Shown piece by piece: positions 50,430 to 58,784 of a stretch of DNA of 64,000 bases; position 1 is the first letter of the stretch, and each line of letters opens with the position of its first letter. A program made the translations under genes and the position numbers. Below the pieces are notes generated by a model. It saw nothing but the letters and a program-made list of their open reading frames with translations. It was not told where the DNA came from and ran no database searches. Origin of the DNA: GCA-002050365 sp038235165 (lineage in GTDB: Bacteria; Acidobacteriota; Blastocatellia; Pyrinomonadales; Pyrinomonadaceae); the NCBI GenBank assembly GCA_038235165.1, contig JBBSUG010000009.1:1-64000 (forward strand), written 5' to 3'.

Positions 50430-50445
50430 TGGCACGGTGATTGTA
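50430..50445 (+). promoter_or_regulatory. Sigma-54 promoter of pilin 1
   Basis: TGGCACGGTGATTGTA fits TGGCAC-N5-TTGCW with GG and TG at the -24/-12 positions (one change at -12). It lies 64 bp before the pilin start, and the 5' leader ends in TGGAGATTGTAAA, the ribosome site. Confidence 0.75.
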
Positions 50446-50508
50446 AACAACTTAGCAAACCTGAAATTAAGGTGAAAAAAAAACTTAAACATATTTGGAG
50501 ATTGTAAA

Positions 50509-50988
50509 ATGAAAAATCAAAAAGGTTTCTCGCTCATCGAACTTTTAATCGTCGTCGTCATCATCGGCATCATCGCCGCCATCGCTATTCCGAATTTGCT
50601 TGCCGCCCGTCGCGGTGCTAACGAAGGTTCGGCTATTTCGTCGCTTCGTACGTTGCACGGCGCGAATGTTACTTATCAGGCAACAACCGGAGCCGGTAAA
50701 TTTGCGCCAGACTTTGCAGCATTGAAAACTGCAAATTTAATTGACGCAACTTTTGCCGCCGCTGGTGCAATACCTGCTATTCCTAAAAGCGGTTATATCT
50801 TTGCTTACGATGGTGGCAGGGTTTCTCAAAATCCATCACAGTTTACTGTTTTTGCTATTCCCTCAGTTCGACCTACAGTGAGCGCGATAACAGCAACCGG
50901 AACGCGGGATTTTCGAATTGAAGAAGATGGTGTCATTGGACAAGCCCCTGCCGATGGAGCGGGCAGTTTTACTCCTTTGAACAACTAA
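50509..50988 (+). CDS. Type IV pilin 1
   Basis: 159 residues. The class III-like prepilin signal is very short (MKNQKG) and cut before F: KG|FSLIELLIVVVIIGIIAAIA, with Glu at mature position 5. The hydrophobic helix is followed by IPNLLAARRGANEGSAISSLRT, then a variable globular domain without cysteines (so no disulfide loop). First of four tandem pilin genes with almost identical N-termini. The absence of Cys in a major pilin head resembles delta-proteobacterial and acidobacterial pilins. TGGAGATTG is 5-6 bases upstream of ATG. Confidence 0.93.
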   Translation: MKNQKGFSLIELLIVVVIIGIIAAIAIPNLLAARRGANEGSAISSLRTLHGANVTYQATTGAGKFAPDFAALKTANLIDATFAAAGAIPAIPKSGYIFAYDGGRVSQNPSQFTVFAIPSVRPTVSAITATGTRDFRIEEDGVIGQAPADGAGSFTPLNN

Positions 50989-51007
50989 CTAAAAATAAAT
51001 ATAACAA

Positions 51008-51050
51008 TGCAAAAAGCGGATATAGGAAAAACCTATGTCCGCTTTTTGCA
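51008..51050 (+). terminator. Terminator of pilin 1
   Basis: TGCAAAAAGCGGATATAGG pairs with CCTATGTCCGCTTTTTGCA around four A residues, then TTTTT. The same style of hairpin, with different sequence, follows pilins 2 and 3. Confidence 0.85.
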
Positions 51051-51259
51051 TTTTTGGATCGTGGAAATTAAATTTTTCTAGAGGATTAAAGTAGCTAATT
51101 TGAATTTCTTGTAAATTGTGTTTCTTTGTGTTTAGTTTGTTGGCTCGCAAACTAATCCTCATTCCTTAGCCAATAAGCGATAGCGATGTTACCAAAATTG
51201 TTAAGTATGATCTAAGTAGAAGATTTCTAATAATTAGAAAAGTCATAATATTCTCTGAC

Positions 51260-51496
51260 GGAGCGCGGAAGTCCCGTCCGCTCAACGACAGCAAAGCGAA
51301 TCGTTGGAAACCGCCGCACCAAAACACCGTCGTAGAAATGCAACAATCTCCACGATTCAGCCGAAGTGCGAAATGTGAATTACATGAGCGTCGAGCGCGG
51401 GCGAAACATTATTTTTCACATTGCAGTTTGTTGTAATCATTAGAAAGGTCGCAACATCCGCTAACGCTGTGTTGACGGACGAGCCTTCCGCGCTCC
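51260..51496. repeat. REP-pair element, copy 6 (237 bp)
   Basis: Forward REP at 51260-51281 and inverted REP at 51475-51496, both with point changes; B-type interior. It occupies the same relative place before pilin 2 as copy 5 before pilin 1, so it was probably carried along by duplication of the whole pilin unit. The stretch 51051-51259 holds nothing recognisable. Confidence 0.85.
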
Positions 51497-51504
51497 GTCT
51501 GACA

Positions 51505-51560
51505 GTTTTCGTCACTTGGCGATTACCAAAAACTGTTATTTGACAAGTTTTAGCAGTGTC
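51505..51560 (+). promoter_or_regulatory. Conserved box upstream of pilin 2
   Basis: TTTTCGTCACTTGGCGATTA...TTTGACAAGTTTTAGC matches the pilin 1 box closely and ends 86 bp before the sigma-54 promoter. Confidence 0.5.
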
Positions 51561-51645
51561 TAATTTATCTTTGTGAAATTCTGAGTGTTGCTTAACTTAT
51601 TGTATTTATTATGTTTCAGGCGTTATTTATTAAGTTGAACGAGTT

Positions 51646-51661
51646 TGGCACGGTGATTGTA
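51646..51661 (+). promoter_or_regulatory. Sigma-54 promoter of pilin 2
   Basis: TGGCACGGTGATTGTA, identical to that of pilin 1, 71 bp before the pilin 2 start. Confidence 0.75.
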
Positions 51662-51731
51662 AATAACATAGCGAACCTGAAATAAGGTAAAAAGACTAAA
51701 ACTAAAAATATCTGGAGATTGTAAAATTAAA

Positions 51732-52229
51732 ATGAAAATCAAAAATCAAAAAGGTTTCTCGCTTATCGAACTTTTAATCGTCGTCGTCATCATCGGCATT
51801 ATCGCCGCCATCGCTATCCCGAATTTGCTTGCCGCCCGTCGTGGTGCTAACGAAGGTTCGGCTATCTCTTCAATGCGAACATTTCACGGTGCGAATGTCA
51901 CTTATCAGGCAACTACCGGTGGCGGTAAATTTGCGCCGGATGTGGCAGCATTAACAGGTCCCAATTTAATTGACGGCACATTTGGCGCGGCTATGGGAAA
52001 TGCCGCTAATGGAACTACTGCTAAAAGCGGCTACCTATTTAATTATGGTAATACACTTGTAGGTGGTACTCCTTCGCAATTTACCCTTGTTGCCGCACCT
52101 TCACAATCAAGTGGAGTAACTGCGACCGGAACACGAGGGTTCTTCATTGATGAATCCGGTGTTATCCGTTTTGAAACAGTTGCAAGTGGTGTAACTCCAG
52201 TCAAAACGTCTGCTGCTCTAAATAATTAA
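51732..52229 (+). CDS. Type IV pilin 2
   Basis: 165 residues. Signal MKIKNQKG, mature helix FSLIELLIVVVIIGIIAAIA with Glu5. The first about 70 mature residues are nearly identical to pilins 1 and 3 at protein level, and the head (GPNLIDGTFGAAMGNAANGTTAKSGYLFNY...FFIDESGVIRFET) is most like pilin 3. No cysteines. ATG 51732 follows TCTGGAGATTGTAAAATTAAA. Own promoter and terminator, so expression is independent of pilin 1. Confidence 0.93.
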   Translation: MKIKNQKGFSLIELLIVVVIIGIIAAIAIPNLLAARRGANEGSAISSMRTFHGANVTYQATTGGGKFAPDVAALTGPNLIDGTFGAAMGNAANGTTAKSGYLFNYGNTLVGGTPSQFTLVAAPSQSSGVTATGTRGFFIDESGVIRFETVASGVTPVKTSAALNN

Positions 52230-52252
52230 AACTATAACTTCAAGTTATGAAT

Positions 52253-52287
52253 ATAAGCGGAATAAGAGCAATCTTATTCCGCTTATT
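52253..52287 (+). terminator. Terminator of pilin 2
   Basis: ATAAGCGGAATAAGA pairs with TCTTATTCCGCTTAT, then TTTCTTTTT. The stretch after it to 52465 is AT-rich and has no gene. AATGCGGAAATTCTCGCTCC at 52334-52353 may be a decayed REP. Confidence 0.8.
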
Positions 52288-52465
52288 TCTTTTTAAATCT
52301 AAGTAAATCGAACAGAATTATTTGATAAATGCTCCAATGCGGAAATTCTCGCTCCCTTAATTAACGCGGACTTTGGAATAAAAACAAAGAAAATCTCTTT
52401 AATAACTTGCCATTCGCAATAAATAATTTTCAGAATTAAAACTTATTCTTATCTATATAGTTACA

Positions 52466-52516
52466 TTTTTCGTCATTATTCAAGTTACAAAATGTGTGAT
52501 TGAACAAGTTCCGACA
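52466..52516 (+). promoter_or_regulatory. Conserved box upstream of pilin 3
   Basis: TTTTTCGTCATTATTCAAGT...GATTGAACAAGTTCCGACAC is a diverged version of the boxes of pilins 1 and 2. It ends 92 bp before the promoter. Confidence 0.45.
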
Positions 52517-52607
52517 CTAATAAAAAAGTCACTGTAAAAAACAAAAATATGCATAAAAGCCTTGTGTTTGTTGAATTACCTATCATATGTTGCTCCTGAA
52601 AAATCTT

Positions 52608-52623
52608 TGGCACATCGTTTGTA
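52608..52623 (+). promoter_or_regulatory. Sigma-54 promoter of pilin 3
   Basis: TGGCACATCGTTTGTA, the same -24/-12 pattern with a changed spacer, 62 bp before the pilin 3 start. Confidence 0.7.
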
Positions 52624-52684
52624 GTGAGTATAGTGAACCTAAAGAGGTAAAAGACTAAAAACATCTGGAGATTGTAAAATTAAA

Positions 52685-53191
52685 ATGAAAATCAAAAATC
52701 AAAAAGGCTTCTCGCTTATCGAATTATTAATCGTCGTCGTCATCATCGGCATCATCGCTGCCATCGCTATCCCGAACTTGCTCGCCGCACGTCGTGGTGC
52801 CAACGAAGGTTCGGCTATCTCTTCAATGCGAACATTCCACGGTGCGAATGTCACCTATCAGGCAACAACCGGAGCTGGTCAGTTTGCGCCTACTGTGGCA
52901 GCATTGACAGGTCCCAATTTGATTGACGGCACATTTGGAGCAGCAATGGCATTGGCAACTGCTACTGGTGGAGCAACGGCAAAAAGCGGCTTTAAATTTA
53001 ACTATACGCCCTCTGCTGTTGGAACTGTTCCTTCAACTTTTACTTTAGTATCATTTCCTTCAACAGCAGTAGGAGTTACAGCTACCGGAACACGTTCATT
53101 CTTTATAGATGAATCCGGTGTTATTCGTTCTGTTCCTACTACCGTTGGCACTGAAAGAGCTGACGTATTAGCACCTGCGCTTAATAACTAA
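52685..53191 (+). CDS. Type IV pilin 3
   Basis: 168 residues. Same signal, helix and first half as pilin 2 (MKIKNQKGFSLIELLIVVVI...). The variable head differs mainly in two loops (ALATATGGATAKSGFKFNYTPS and GVIRSVPTTVGTERADV). No cysteines. The leader TCTGGAGATTGTAAAATTAAA is as in pilin 2. It looks like a recent duplicate of the pilin 2 unit, but without a REP-pair element in front. Confidence 0.92.
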   Translation: MKIKNQKGFSLIELLIVVVIIGIIAAIAIPNLLAARRGANEGSAISSMRTFHGANVTYQATTGAGQFAPTVAALTGPNLIDGTFGAAMALATATGGATAKSGFKFNYTPSAVGTVPSTFTLVSFPSTAVGVTATGTRSFFIDESGVIRSVPTTVGTERADVLAPALNN

Positions 53192-53216
53192 TAAATTATT
53201 AAATGAAATGTTGATT

Positions 53217-53250
53217 AAAAGCAGAATGAGAGAAGTCTTATTCTGCTTTT
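53217..53250 (+). terminator. Terminator of pilin 3
   Basis: AAAAGCAGAATGAGA pairs with TCTTATTCTGCTTTT, then TTCG. It lies 57 bp before pilin 4, which therefore may depend on readthrough or a weak own promoter. Confidence 0.75.
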
Positions 53251-53307
53251 TCGTAAGAAAAGATAAATGCTTTCAATAATATCTTTTGCATTTGGAGTAA
53301 ATCATCT

Positions 53308-53775
53308 ATGAATAATCAAAGAGGCTTTTCGCTTATCGAACTTTTAATCGTCGTCGTTGTCATCGGTATTATCGCCGCCATCGCCGTCCCCAATATGTTA
53401 GCTTCACGCCGTTCTGCCAACGAAGGCTCGGCTATTTCCACAATGAGAATGCTGCACGGTGCTAATGCTTCTTACCAAACCAGTGCCGGAAGCGGAAAGT
53501 TCGCTGCTAGTCTGGCTGTCTTGAAAACCAGCGGCATAATTGATGATGGAGTTGCCGCCGCAATAAATCCGGGAAGCGCAAAAAGCGGCTATTTTTATCT
53601 TTATGACAATTTAGATATTAATGACAATCCTTCAAATTACAACATAACAGCAAAACCGGCATCTTCCAGTCCGGTAACTGCAACCGGAACGAGTCAGTAT
53701 TTTATTGACGGCTCAGGCGTTATTCGGACTGCCGCGTCAAACGTCTCCGTAACTTCGCCGCCGCTCAATAAATAA
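53308..53775 (+). CDS. Type IV pilin 4 (divergent)
   Basis: 155 residues with signal MNNQRG and mature FSLIELLIVVVVIGIIAAIA. The most divergent of the four: VPNMLASRRSANEGSAISTMRMLHGANASYQTSAGSGK, then a distinct head. No sigma-54 promoter is seen in its 116-bp upstream gap. TTGGAGTAAAT provides the ribosome site. It is directly followed by the GT-C genes, suggesting it is expressed differently from pilins 1-3, perhaps as a minor pilin. Confidence 0.88.
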   Translation: MNNQRGFSLIELLIVVVVIGIIAAIAVPNMLASRRSANEGSAISTMRMLHGANASYQTSAGSGKFAASLAVLKTSGIIDDGVAAAINPGSAKSGYFYLYDNLDINDNPSNYNITAKPASSSPVTATGTSQYFIDGSGVIRTAASNVSVTSPPLNK

Positions 53776-53852
53776 TGCTTTCAACATAATCGAATTCAAA
53801 TTTTAACAAGTCAGAATAACTCTCAGATATTTCATTGGGACACAATTTCATA

Positions 53853-55547
53853 ATGAAAGCTTCTTTCGTAAAATTTCTGCAAGATGAAAAATTCTGTCTG
53901 CTGATTATTGCTGCTGTTGCAATTGCGGTAATGCTGCCTGTTTTAATAATCGGTGTGCCTTACGGTTACGACTTGCCGCATCATTATCAATGCGCGACGA
54001 CTTTTTACGAATCAATTTTGTCGGGAGATTTTTATCCGTCGTGGTCGCTCAATCGCAACTTCGGTTACGGCGGAATGGAAACGCGGCTTTATCCGCCGAT
54101 TTCGCATTATTCGCTTGCCGTATTTTATTTGATTACCGGAAACTGGCATATTGCCACTTGGCTCGTTCTTACTTTATTTTCGTTTTTAGGCGGTTACTCC
54201 GTCTATCTTTGGGCGCGTGAGTATTTGCCCGCCGGTCAAGCCGTTTTTGCCGGATGTATTTATATTCTTCTTCCTTATCATCTCAATCAGGTTTATAACA
54301 CGTTTTTCTACGCCGAATTTGTCGGTAGTTCGCTGCTGCCGTTCACATTTGTTTACATTTCGCGTATTTGTCGGCGCGGAAAAATGTCGGATGTCGTCGG
54401 TCTGGCAATTTCCTTCGCCGTTTTAATTCTGACGCATTTGCCGCTGACGGTGATCGGTTCGATTTGTTTTGCCGTTTACGGACTTTCGCTTTTGCGTCGT
54501 GAAAAAATTTTGTCGCAAACGGTAAAATTGGCAATTAGCGTTTTCGGCGGTTTGGCGGCAAGTTCATTTTTTTGGGTTAAAGTTTTACAGGAAAGAGATT
54601 TGCTTGCCAAAACAACTGTTTATCCTGATCCGTGGCTTGATTATCGCTTACATTTCCTCCTCACGCCGCTTCAAACTTACGTCAGCGATTTGCAAATCAG
54701 AATTTACGAAACGTCCGCTATCTTCTATGATTTGATGTTTTTATACACGGTAATTCTCGCGCTCGGCTGCACCGTTCCGTTTTGGATTTGGTTAAAGCGG
54801 ACAGACAAACTTACCGGCGTTTGGCTGGTATTCGGACTTTCCGTTTTTCTCGCCATTCCTTTCAGCCGTTTTGTTTGGGACTTGTCGCCGTTGTTGCAGG
54901 AAGTTCAATTCCCGTGGCGTTGGCTTTCCATCGTCAGCATCGCCGCATCGGTTCTTTCGGCAAGCAAATTAAATTACCTGGTCAAATGGTTTGAGGGCAA
55001 AAAGCGTCCGTTCGCTTTATTAATCGCCAGCAGTATTTTATTTGTCGTGACCTTTTCGATCAGCCAAATAATTCGTCCGGCTCCGTTTGTTCCGAAAGAA
55101 GAAGTTGCTTCAATGTTGGAGAAAAACGCCAAAGCCGAAGGTTTTACTTTTTGGTGGACAATTTGGACGAAAAAAGAAGCGTTTGACATCAAAGACAAAG
55201 TTTCAGCTGCCGACCGTAACATCAAAATCGAAAAATGGACGGCAACCGAAAAAGATTTTCAAATCTCGTCAGGCGAAACAGAAAATGCTCGAATCGCTGT
55301 TTTCTATCATCCGAATTGGAAAGCAACAGTCAATGATATTTCGGTCGAAACAAAGCCTGACGAAAACGGCGCGATTCTCATTCTAATCTCCAATCAATCC
55401 TCAAATGTCAGGCTTTCATTTGAAGAAAATCTTTCAGTAAAAATTGCCATAATTGTTTCAATGATTTTATGGCTTACTTTGTTGTTTTCGTTTCCTTGCC
55501 TCAATTTGAGAGATAAAGTTATAAGAAAAAATAGAATCGGTAAGTAA
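53853..55547 (+). CDS. GT-C-like polytopic membrane protein 1
   Basis: 564 residues with about ten membrane spans and a periplasmic C-terminal domain. An early loop GVPYGYDLPHHYQCATTFY...NFGYGGMETRLYPPISHYSL has the acidic residue and YPP placement typical of GT-C type or 'PTPS-related' membrane proteins. Start at ATG 53853 instead of a TTG at 53835. It lies 77 bp after pilin 4 and is followed by a paralogue. Position suggests pilin glycosylation, as for TfpW/PilO-type transferases next to pilA, but no enzyme motif proves it. Confidence 0.7.
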   Translation: MKASFVKFLQDEKFCLLIIAAVAIAVMLPVLIIGVPYGYDLPHHYQCATTFYESILSGDFYPSWSLNRNFGYGGMETRLYPPISHYSLAVFYLITGNWHIATWLVLTLFSFLGGYSVYLWAREYLPAGQAVFAGCIYILLPYHLNQVYNTFFYAEFVGSSLLPFTFVYISRICRRGKMSDVVGLAISFAVLILTHLPLTVIGSICFAVYGLSLLRREKILSQTVKLAISVFGGLAASSFFWVKVLQERDLLAKTTVYPDPWLDYRLHFLLTPLQTYVSDLQIRIYETSAIFYDLMFLYTVILALGCTVPFWIWLKRTDKLTGVWLVFGLSVFLAIPFSRFVWDLSPLLQEVQFPWRWLSIVSIAASVLSASKLNYLVKWFEGKKRPFALLIASSILFVVTFSISQIIRPAPFVPKEEVASMLEKNAKAEGFTFWWTIWTKKEAFDIKDKVSAADRNIKIEKWTATEKDFQISSGETENARIAVFYHPNWKATVNDISVETKPDENGAILILISNQSSNVRLSFEENLSVKIAIIVSMILWLTLLFSFPCLNLRDKVIRKNRIGK

Positions 55548-55563
55548 AATTAATAATCATTTT

Positions 55564-57276
55564 ATGAAGAAATTGAGTGGTTTCTTTGAGAAAGAAAGTA
55601 ACAGGTTGCTAGTGATTTTAGGGGCTTCCGTAATGATTGTCTTACCGTTTGTTATTTACGGAATATTTAATGGCGCAGATGTTAAATATCACTTTCAACT
55701 TGCAGATACATTTTACAAATCTATCCTTTCAGGTGACTTTTATCCAAATTGGGGAGATCAGGAAAATTTAGGTTATGGCGGCATTGCTGTTCGAGTATAT
55801 CCGCCGTTGACAGCTTTTTTGGTAGCGATTACACGTTTGGTCAGCGGTAGTTGGCACAGTGCGGCTTGTCTAAATCTTTTTCTCTATACATTTATTGGAA
55901 GTTTAGGTGTTTACCTATGGGCTAAGGAATTATTGTCCTACAGGGCAGCAATGTTGGCAGGAGTGATTTTCTGTTTAATGCCTTATCGTTTGAGTGAAAT
56001 ATATAATGGATATATGTTTGCTGAGTACGCAGGTAGCTCAATTTTGCCTTTTTGCTTTTTATTCACTACAAAAATTTGTAAAGATAACAACTACAAAAGT
56101 ATTTTGGGGTTAACGCTTTCTTATGCAATCTTAGTAATAACTCATTTACCTATGATGCTTATTGGTTCAATATGTCTATTTATTTATACTATTTTCCTTT
56201 CACTACAAAAAAAGTCTTGGAAACACATTCCAAAACTCGCAATATCGGTTTTTTTGGCTCTCTTAGCTACTTGCGGTTATTGGATCAAATTGATAGTCGA
56301 AATGAAACTGATGAGAAACACAAAATTTCGCACTGACCATTATTATGAATACGATTATAATTTTCTAGTAACAAGTCCTTGGTTTGACGAAAAACTTTAT
56401 TGGTATTTTAACCTGTTATTTTTGGCTACTTTAATTTTGACATTTAGCTTTTATCTTATTTACTACTTCTCTGGTAAAGAAATTTGTAAGACAAAACTGA
56501 AAATAATAAGCTTAATATTTACTGTTTCAGTTTTAATGACTGTATTTATTAGCAAACCCATCTGGAAAATACTACCATTTTTACAAGAAATCCAATTTCC
56601 TTGGCGTTGGCTGACAATTTCATCCATTTTCGGCTCAGTTATGGTAGCAGCAGGCTTAAATCCATTTTTTGATTTATTCGAGAAGAAATTTGTACCACTG
56701 CGAGATTCTTTATTAAAAGTAATAGGTTTTTGCGGATTTTCTGCATTGGCAATAGTACTTTGTATAACTTGGATTTCTTATTTCATAGGTTATATACCGT
56801 CCAACAAATTTGAAGATTGGGTAAGTACGCAATCAATCTCAGTTGGAGTTGATACATATTGGACAATTTTTACAAACGAGGAATCTTTCCAAATAAGAGA
56901 AAAGATAATTGCCGATAATCGTCAAATAGAAATCTCTGAATGGCAACCTAACGAACGTATTTTTATTGTCGAAAAAGGAAGAGAAACGAGCGCAAGAGTA
57001 GCAACACTTTTCTATCCATACTGGAAAGCAACTGTAAATAACATTCCGGTTGAAGTTGAACGAACAAATGACGGGGCAATACTCATTCCAATTCTTGCTG
57101 AAAGTTCAACCGTCAAACTTTGGTTTCAAGAACCTTTTTACATAATTTTAGCTAAATATATTTCGATGGTGACTTGGCTGCTTTTCGGATTGTCAGGCTT
57201 GTTTTACGTTCTGTCAGGAAAACGAATATTTAATTTTATTCGCTCAAAACAAAATTTGGAGTTACTTGCCGAATAA
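55564..57276 (+). CDS. GT-C-like polytopic membrane protein 2
   Basis: 570 residues, similar throughout to the previous protein (same FNGADVKYHFQLADTFY...NLGYGGIAVRVYPPLTAF loop, EIQFPWRWLTI and YWKATVNNIPVE blocks), so the two are tandem paralogues. Markedly more AT-rich than its sister, so the copies have diverged or one was acquired. The gap is 16 bp, so they are probably cotranscribed. The C-terminal domain sits outside the inner membrane. Confidence 0.7.
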   Translation: MKKLSGFFEKESNRLLVILGASVMIVLPFVIYGIFNGADVKYHFQLADTFYKSILSGDFYPNWGDQENLGYGGIAVRVYPPLTAFLVAITRLVSGSWHSAACLNLFLYTFIGSLGVYLWAKELLSYRAAMLAGVIFCLMPYRLSEIYNGYMFAEYAGSSILPFCFLFTTKICKDNNYKSILGLTLSYAILVITHLPMMLIGSICLFIYTIFLSLQKKSWKHIPKLAISVFLALLATCGYWIKLIVEMKLMRNTKFRTDHYYEYDYNFLVTSPWFDEKLYWYFNLLFLATLILTFSFYLIYYFSGKEICKTKLKIISLIFTVSVLMTVFISKPIWKILPFLQEIQFPWRWLTISSIFGSVMVAAGLNPFFDLFEKKFVPLRDSLLKVIGFCGFSALAIVLCITWISYFIGYIPSNKFEDWVSTQSISVGVDTYWTIFTNEESFQIREKIIADNRQIEISEWQPNERIFIVEKGRETSARVATLFYPYWKATVNNIPVEVERTNDGAILIPILAESSTVKLWFQEPFYIILAKYISMVTWLLFGLSGLFYVLSGKRIFNFIRSKQNLELLAE

Positions 57277-57333
57277 TTTGCGGCTGATTTCAAAAAACGG
57301 GTCGGCGGAGATGTCATTAAAAATCTGGTTCCA

Positions 57334-57470
57334 TACACAGGCAAAATGGGAGAGATCTTGTTTCGCCTGTTTTTTGTCATTGCCGCTTTTTCAAAACATC
57401 GCAAATTCGCGCTCAAAATAAAAAATCACGCGGCAAGATTGGATGGTGAAAAACTGAAAGTGGAAGATCG
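57334..57470. repeat. Cassette-flanking direct repeat, copy A
   Basis: Shares with 58306-58440 a terminator-like hairpin (ACAGGC...GCCTGT with T-run, 57337-57375) and the later AAACATCGCAAATTCGCGCT and TCACGCGGCA segments. It lies before the HigB-like gene. The gap 57277-57543 contains nothing else. Confidence 0.7.
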
Positions 57471-57543
57471 AAGAAAAAAGAATAAGATTTCAATTTAATT
57501 ATTTTCATTTTTATTTATGTCGAATGTGACATAATATGTTTAT

Positions 57544-57888
57544 ATGGAAAGTGGCGGCGAAAAAGTCTTGATTTTATTACATGGTGAAATTAAAACACCG
57601 CCGATGTCTCGTCGAGCCAGACTGGAAACGGGATTTCTTTTGCGTAAATTACAGCAGGGCGAATTGCTGTCAATGCCGCATTCCCGTCCGATGCCGACAA
57701 TCGGTTCGCATTGCCACGAATTGAGAATTGTTGATGCCGATTTGACTTGGCGAATTGTTTATCGAATAGATACCGATGCTGTTTTAATATTGGAAGTTTT
57801 CAATAAAAAGACCCGGGAAACACCGCAAAATGTTATTGACGCTTGCAAAAAGCGCATTAGAAATTATGACAGCGAGATGACAGATTAA
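57544..57888 (+). CDS. RelE/HigB-like toxin (phage-derived Gp49 type)
   Basis: 114 residues, basic, with the HigB/Gp49 signature LRIVDADLTWRIVYRIDTDAVLILEVFNKKT (R...WR.xY). Such toxins cleave mRNA on the ribosome. The N-terminus has MSRRARLETGFLLRKLQQGELLSMPHSRPMP, the usual helical and loop layout. It is followed after 12 bp by an XRE-type antitoxin gene, in toxin-first order, which is typical for HigBA. Confidence 0.85.
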   Translation: MESGGEKVLILLHGEIKTPPMSRRARLETGFLLRKLQQGELLSMPHSRPMPTIGSHCHELRIVDADLTWRIVYRIDTDAVLILEVFNKKTRETPQNVIDACKKRIRNYDSEMTD

Positions 57889-57900
57889 GGAAGTGCGAAA

Positions 57901-58245
57901 ATGGATCAAAAAAAAAGAAAAAAAATGGAAGCAAAAGGCTGGAAAATAACTTCGGCTGCCGAGTTTCTCGAACTTACGCCGGATGAGGAAAGTTTGATTG
58001 AATTGAGACTGGCGTTAAGCAGTGCCGTCAAAAAACACCGCCTCGAAGCAAAATTAACTCAGGAAGAAGCGGCGCGTATTTTGCATTCGAGCCAATCGAG
58101 AATTGCCAAAATAGAAGCCGGTGATACGACCGTAAGTTTAGACCTTTTGATTCGCAGTTTGTTTGGTTTGGGCGTAACCTCATCCGACTTGCCGAAATTG
58201 TTGGAACAAAATCTTAAACCGGCATCAGTGTTAATTGAAAATTGA
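57901..58245 (+). CDS. XRE-family HigA-like antitoxin
   Basis: 114 residues. A helix-turn-helix lies at about residues 43-95 (KLTQEEAARILHSSQSRIAKIEAGDTTVSLDLLIRSLFGL), with a preceding helical region, DEESLIELRLALSSAV. Antitoxins of this kind bind the HigB toxin and repress their own promoter. Paired with the upstream toxin, 12 bp gap. Confidence 0.87.
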   Translation: MDQKKRKKMEAKGWKITSAAEFLELTPDEESLIELRLALSSAVKKHRLEAKLTQEEAARILHSSQSRIAKIEAGDTTVSLDLLIRSLFGLGVTSSDLPKLLEQNLKPASVLIEN

Positions 58246-58305
58246 ACAAACACGGCGTAGGTCAAAAAACAGTCTGTCGGAAACGTCAATCAGAATTTAG
58301 CTTTA

Positions 58306-58440
58306 CAAACAGGCAAAACGAGAGAAATCTTGTTTCGCTTGTTTTTTCGTCAGCGGCGATTTTTCCAAACATCGTAAATTCGCGCTCGAAATAAAAGATC
58401 ACGCGGCAGGGTTGGATAGTGAGAACTGAAAGTGAAAAAC
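58306..58440. repeat. Cassette-flanking direct repeat, copy B
   Basis: Matches copy A in the hairpin (58309-58347), the CATCGTAAATTCGCGCT block and TCACGCGGCAGGGTTGGATA. Sequence shared with copy C then continues to about 58500 (GTGAGAACTGAAAGT...TTCAATCTGCAAAGG). Confidence 0.7.
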
Positions 58441-58526
58441 TAAAAGCAGAATTTATTCAATCTGCAAAGGAACACGCTTCATTTTTTCCTCGCAAAATGA
58501 CGGCAGAATTTGCTATCATTACTTTA

Positions 58527-58784
58527 ATGAATCGCAAGCAAAAGAAAATTTTAGCTTCAATCTTTGCCGTGCCGACATCGGCATCAATCAAGTTTTCCGA
58601 TATTGAAAAGTTGCTGATTTCACTCGGCGCGGAAAAAATTGAAGGAAGCGGTTCGCGCTTATCGTTTGAGTTAAACGAGCAGCAAGTGTTTGTTCACCGT
58701 CCGCATCCGGCGAAAGAAGCGAAGAAATATCAGGTTGAAGTATTCAGGGAATTTTTGAAATTAGCAGGTGTTAAAAATGAATAA
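58527..58784 (+). CDS. HicA-like toxin
   Basis: About 85 residues from ATG 58527, although the frame is open from a GTG at 58419 lying in the flanking repeat. It shows the HicA pattern FSDIEKLLISLGAEKIEGSGSRLSF, then VFVHRPHPAKEAKKYQV with the active His. HicA is a double-stranded RNA-binding-fold mRNase. It overlaps the HicB gene by 17 bp. Confidence 0.85.
   Translation: MNRKQKKILASIFAVPTSASIKFSDIEKLLISLGAEKIEGSGSRLSFELNEQQVFVHRPHPAKEAKKYQVEVFREFLKLAGVKNE

Noticed and set aside
48866..51496. Possible CRISPR array from repeated similar segments
   Set aside because: Repeats are inverted pairs 230 bp apart with conserved interiors, not short direct repeats with unique spacers, and no cas gene is nearby.
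52334..52353. Decayed REP between pilins 2 and 3
   Set aside because: Similarity to the REP is limited to about 14 of 20 bases and no partner hairpin is found; mentioned only as possible.
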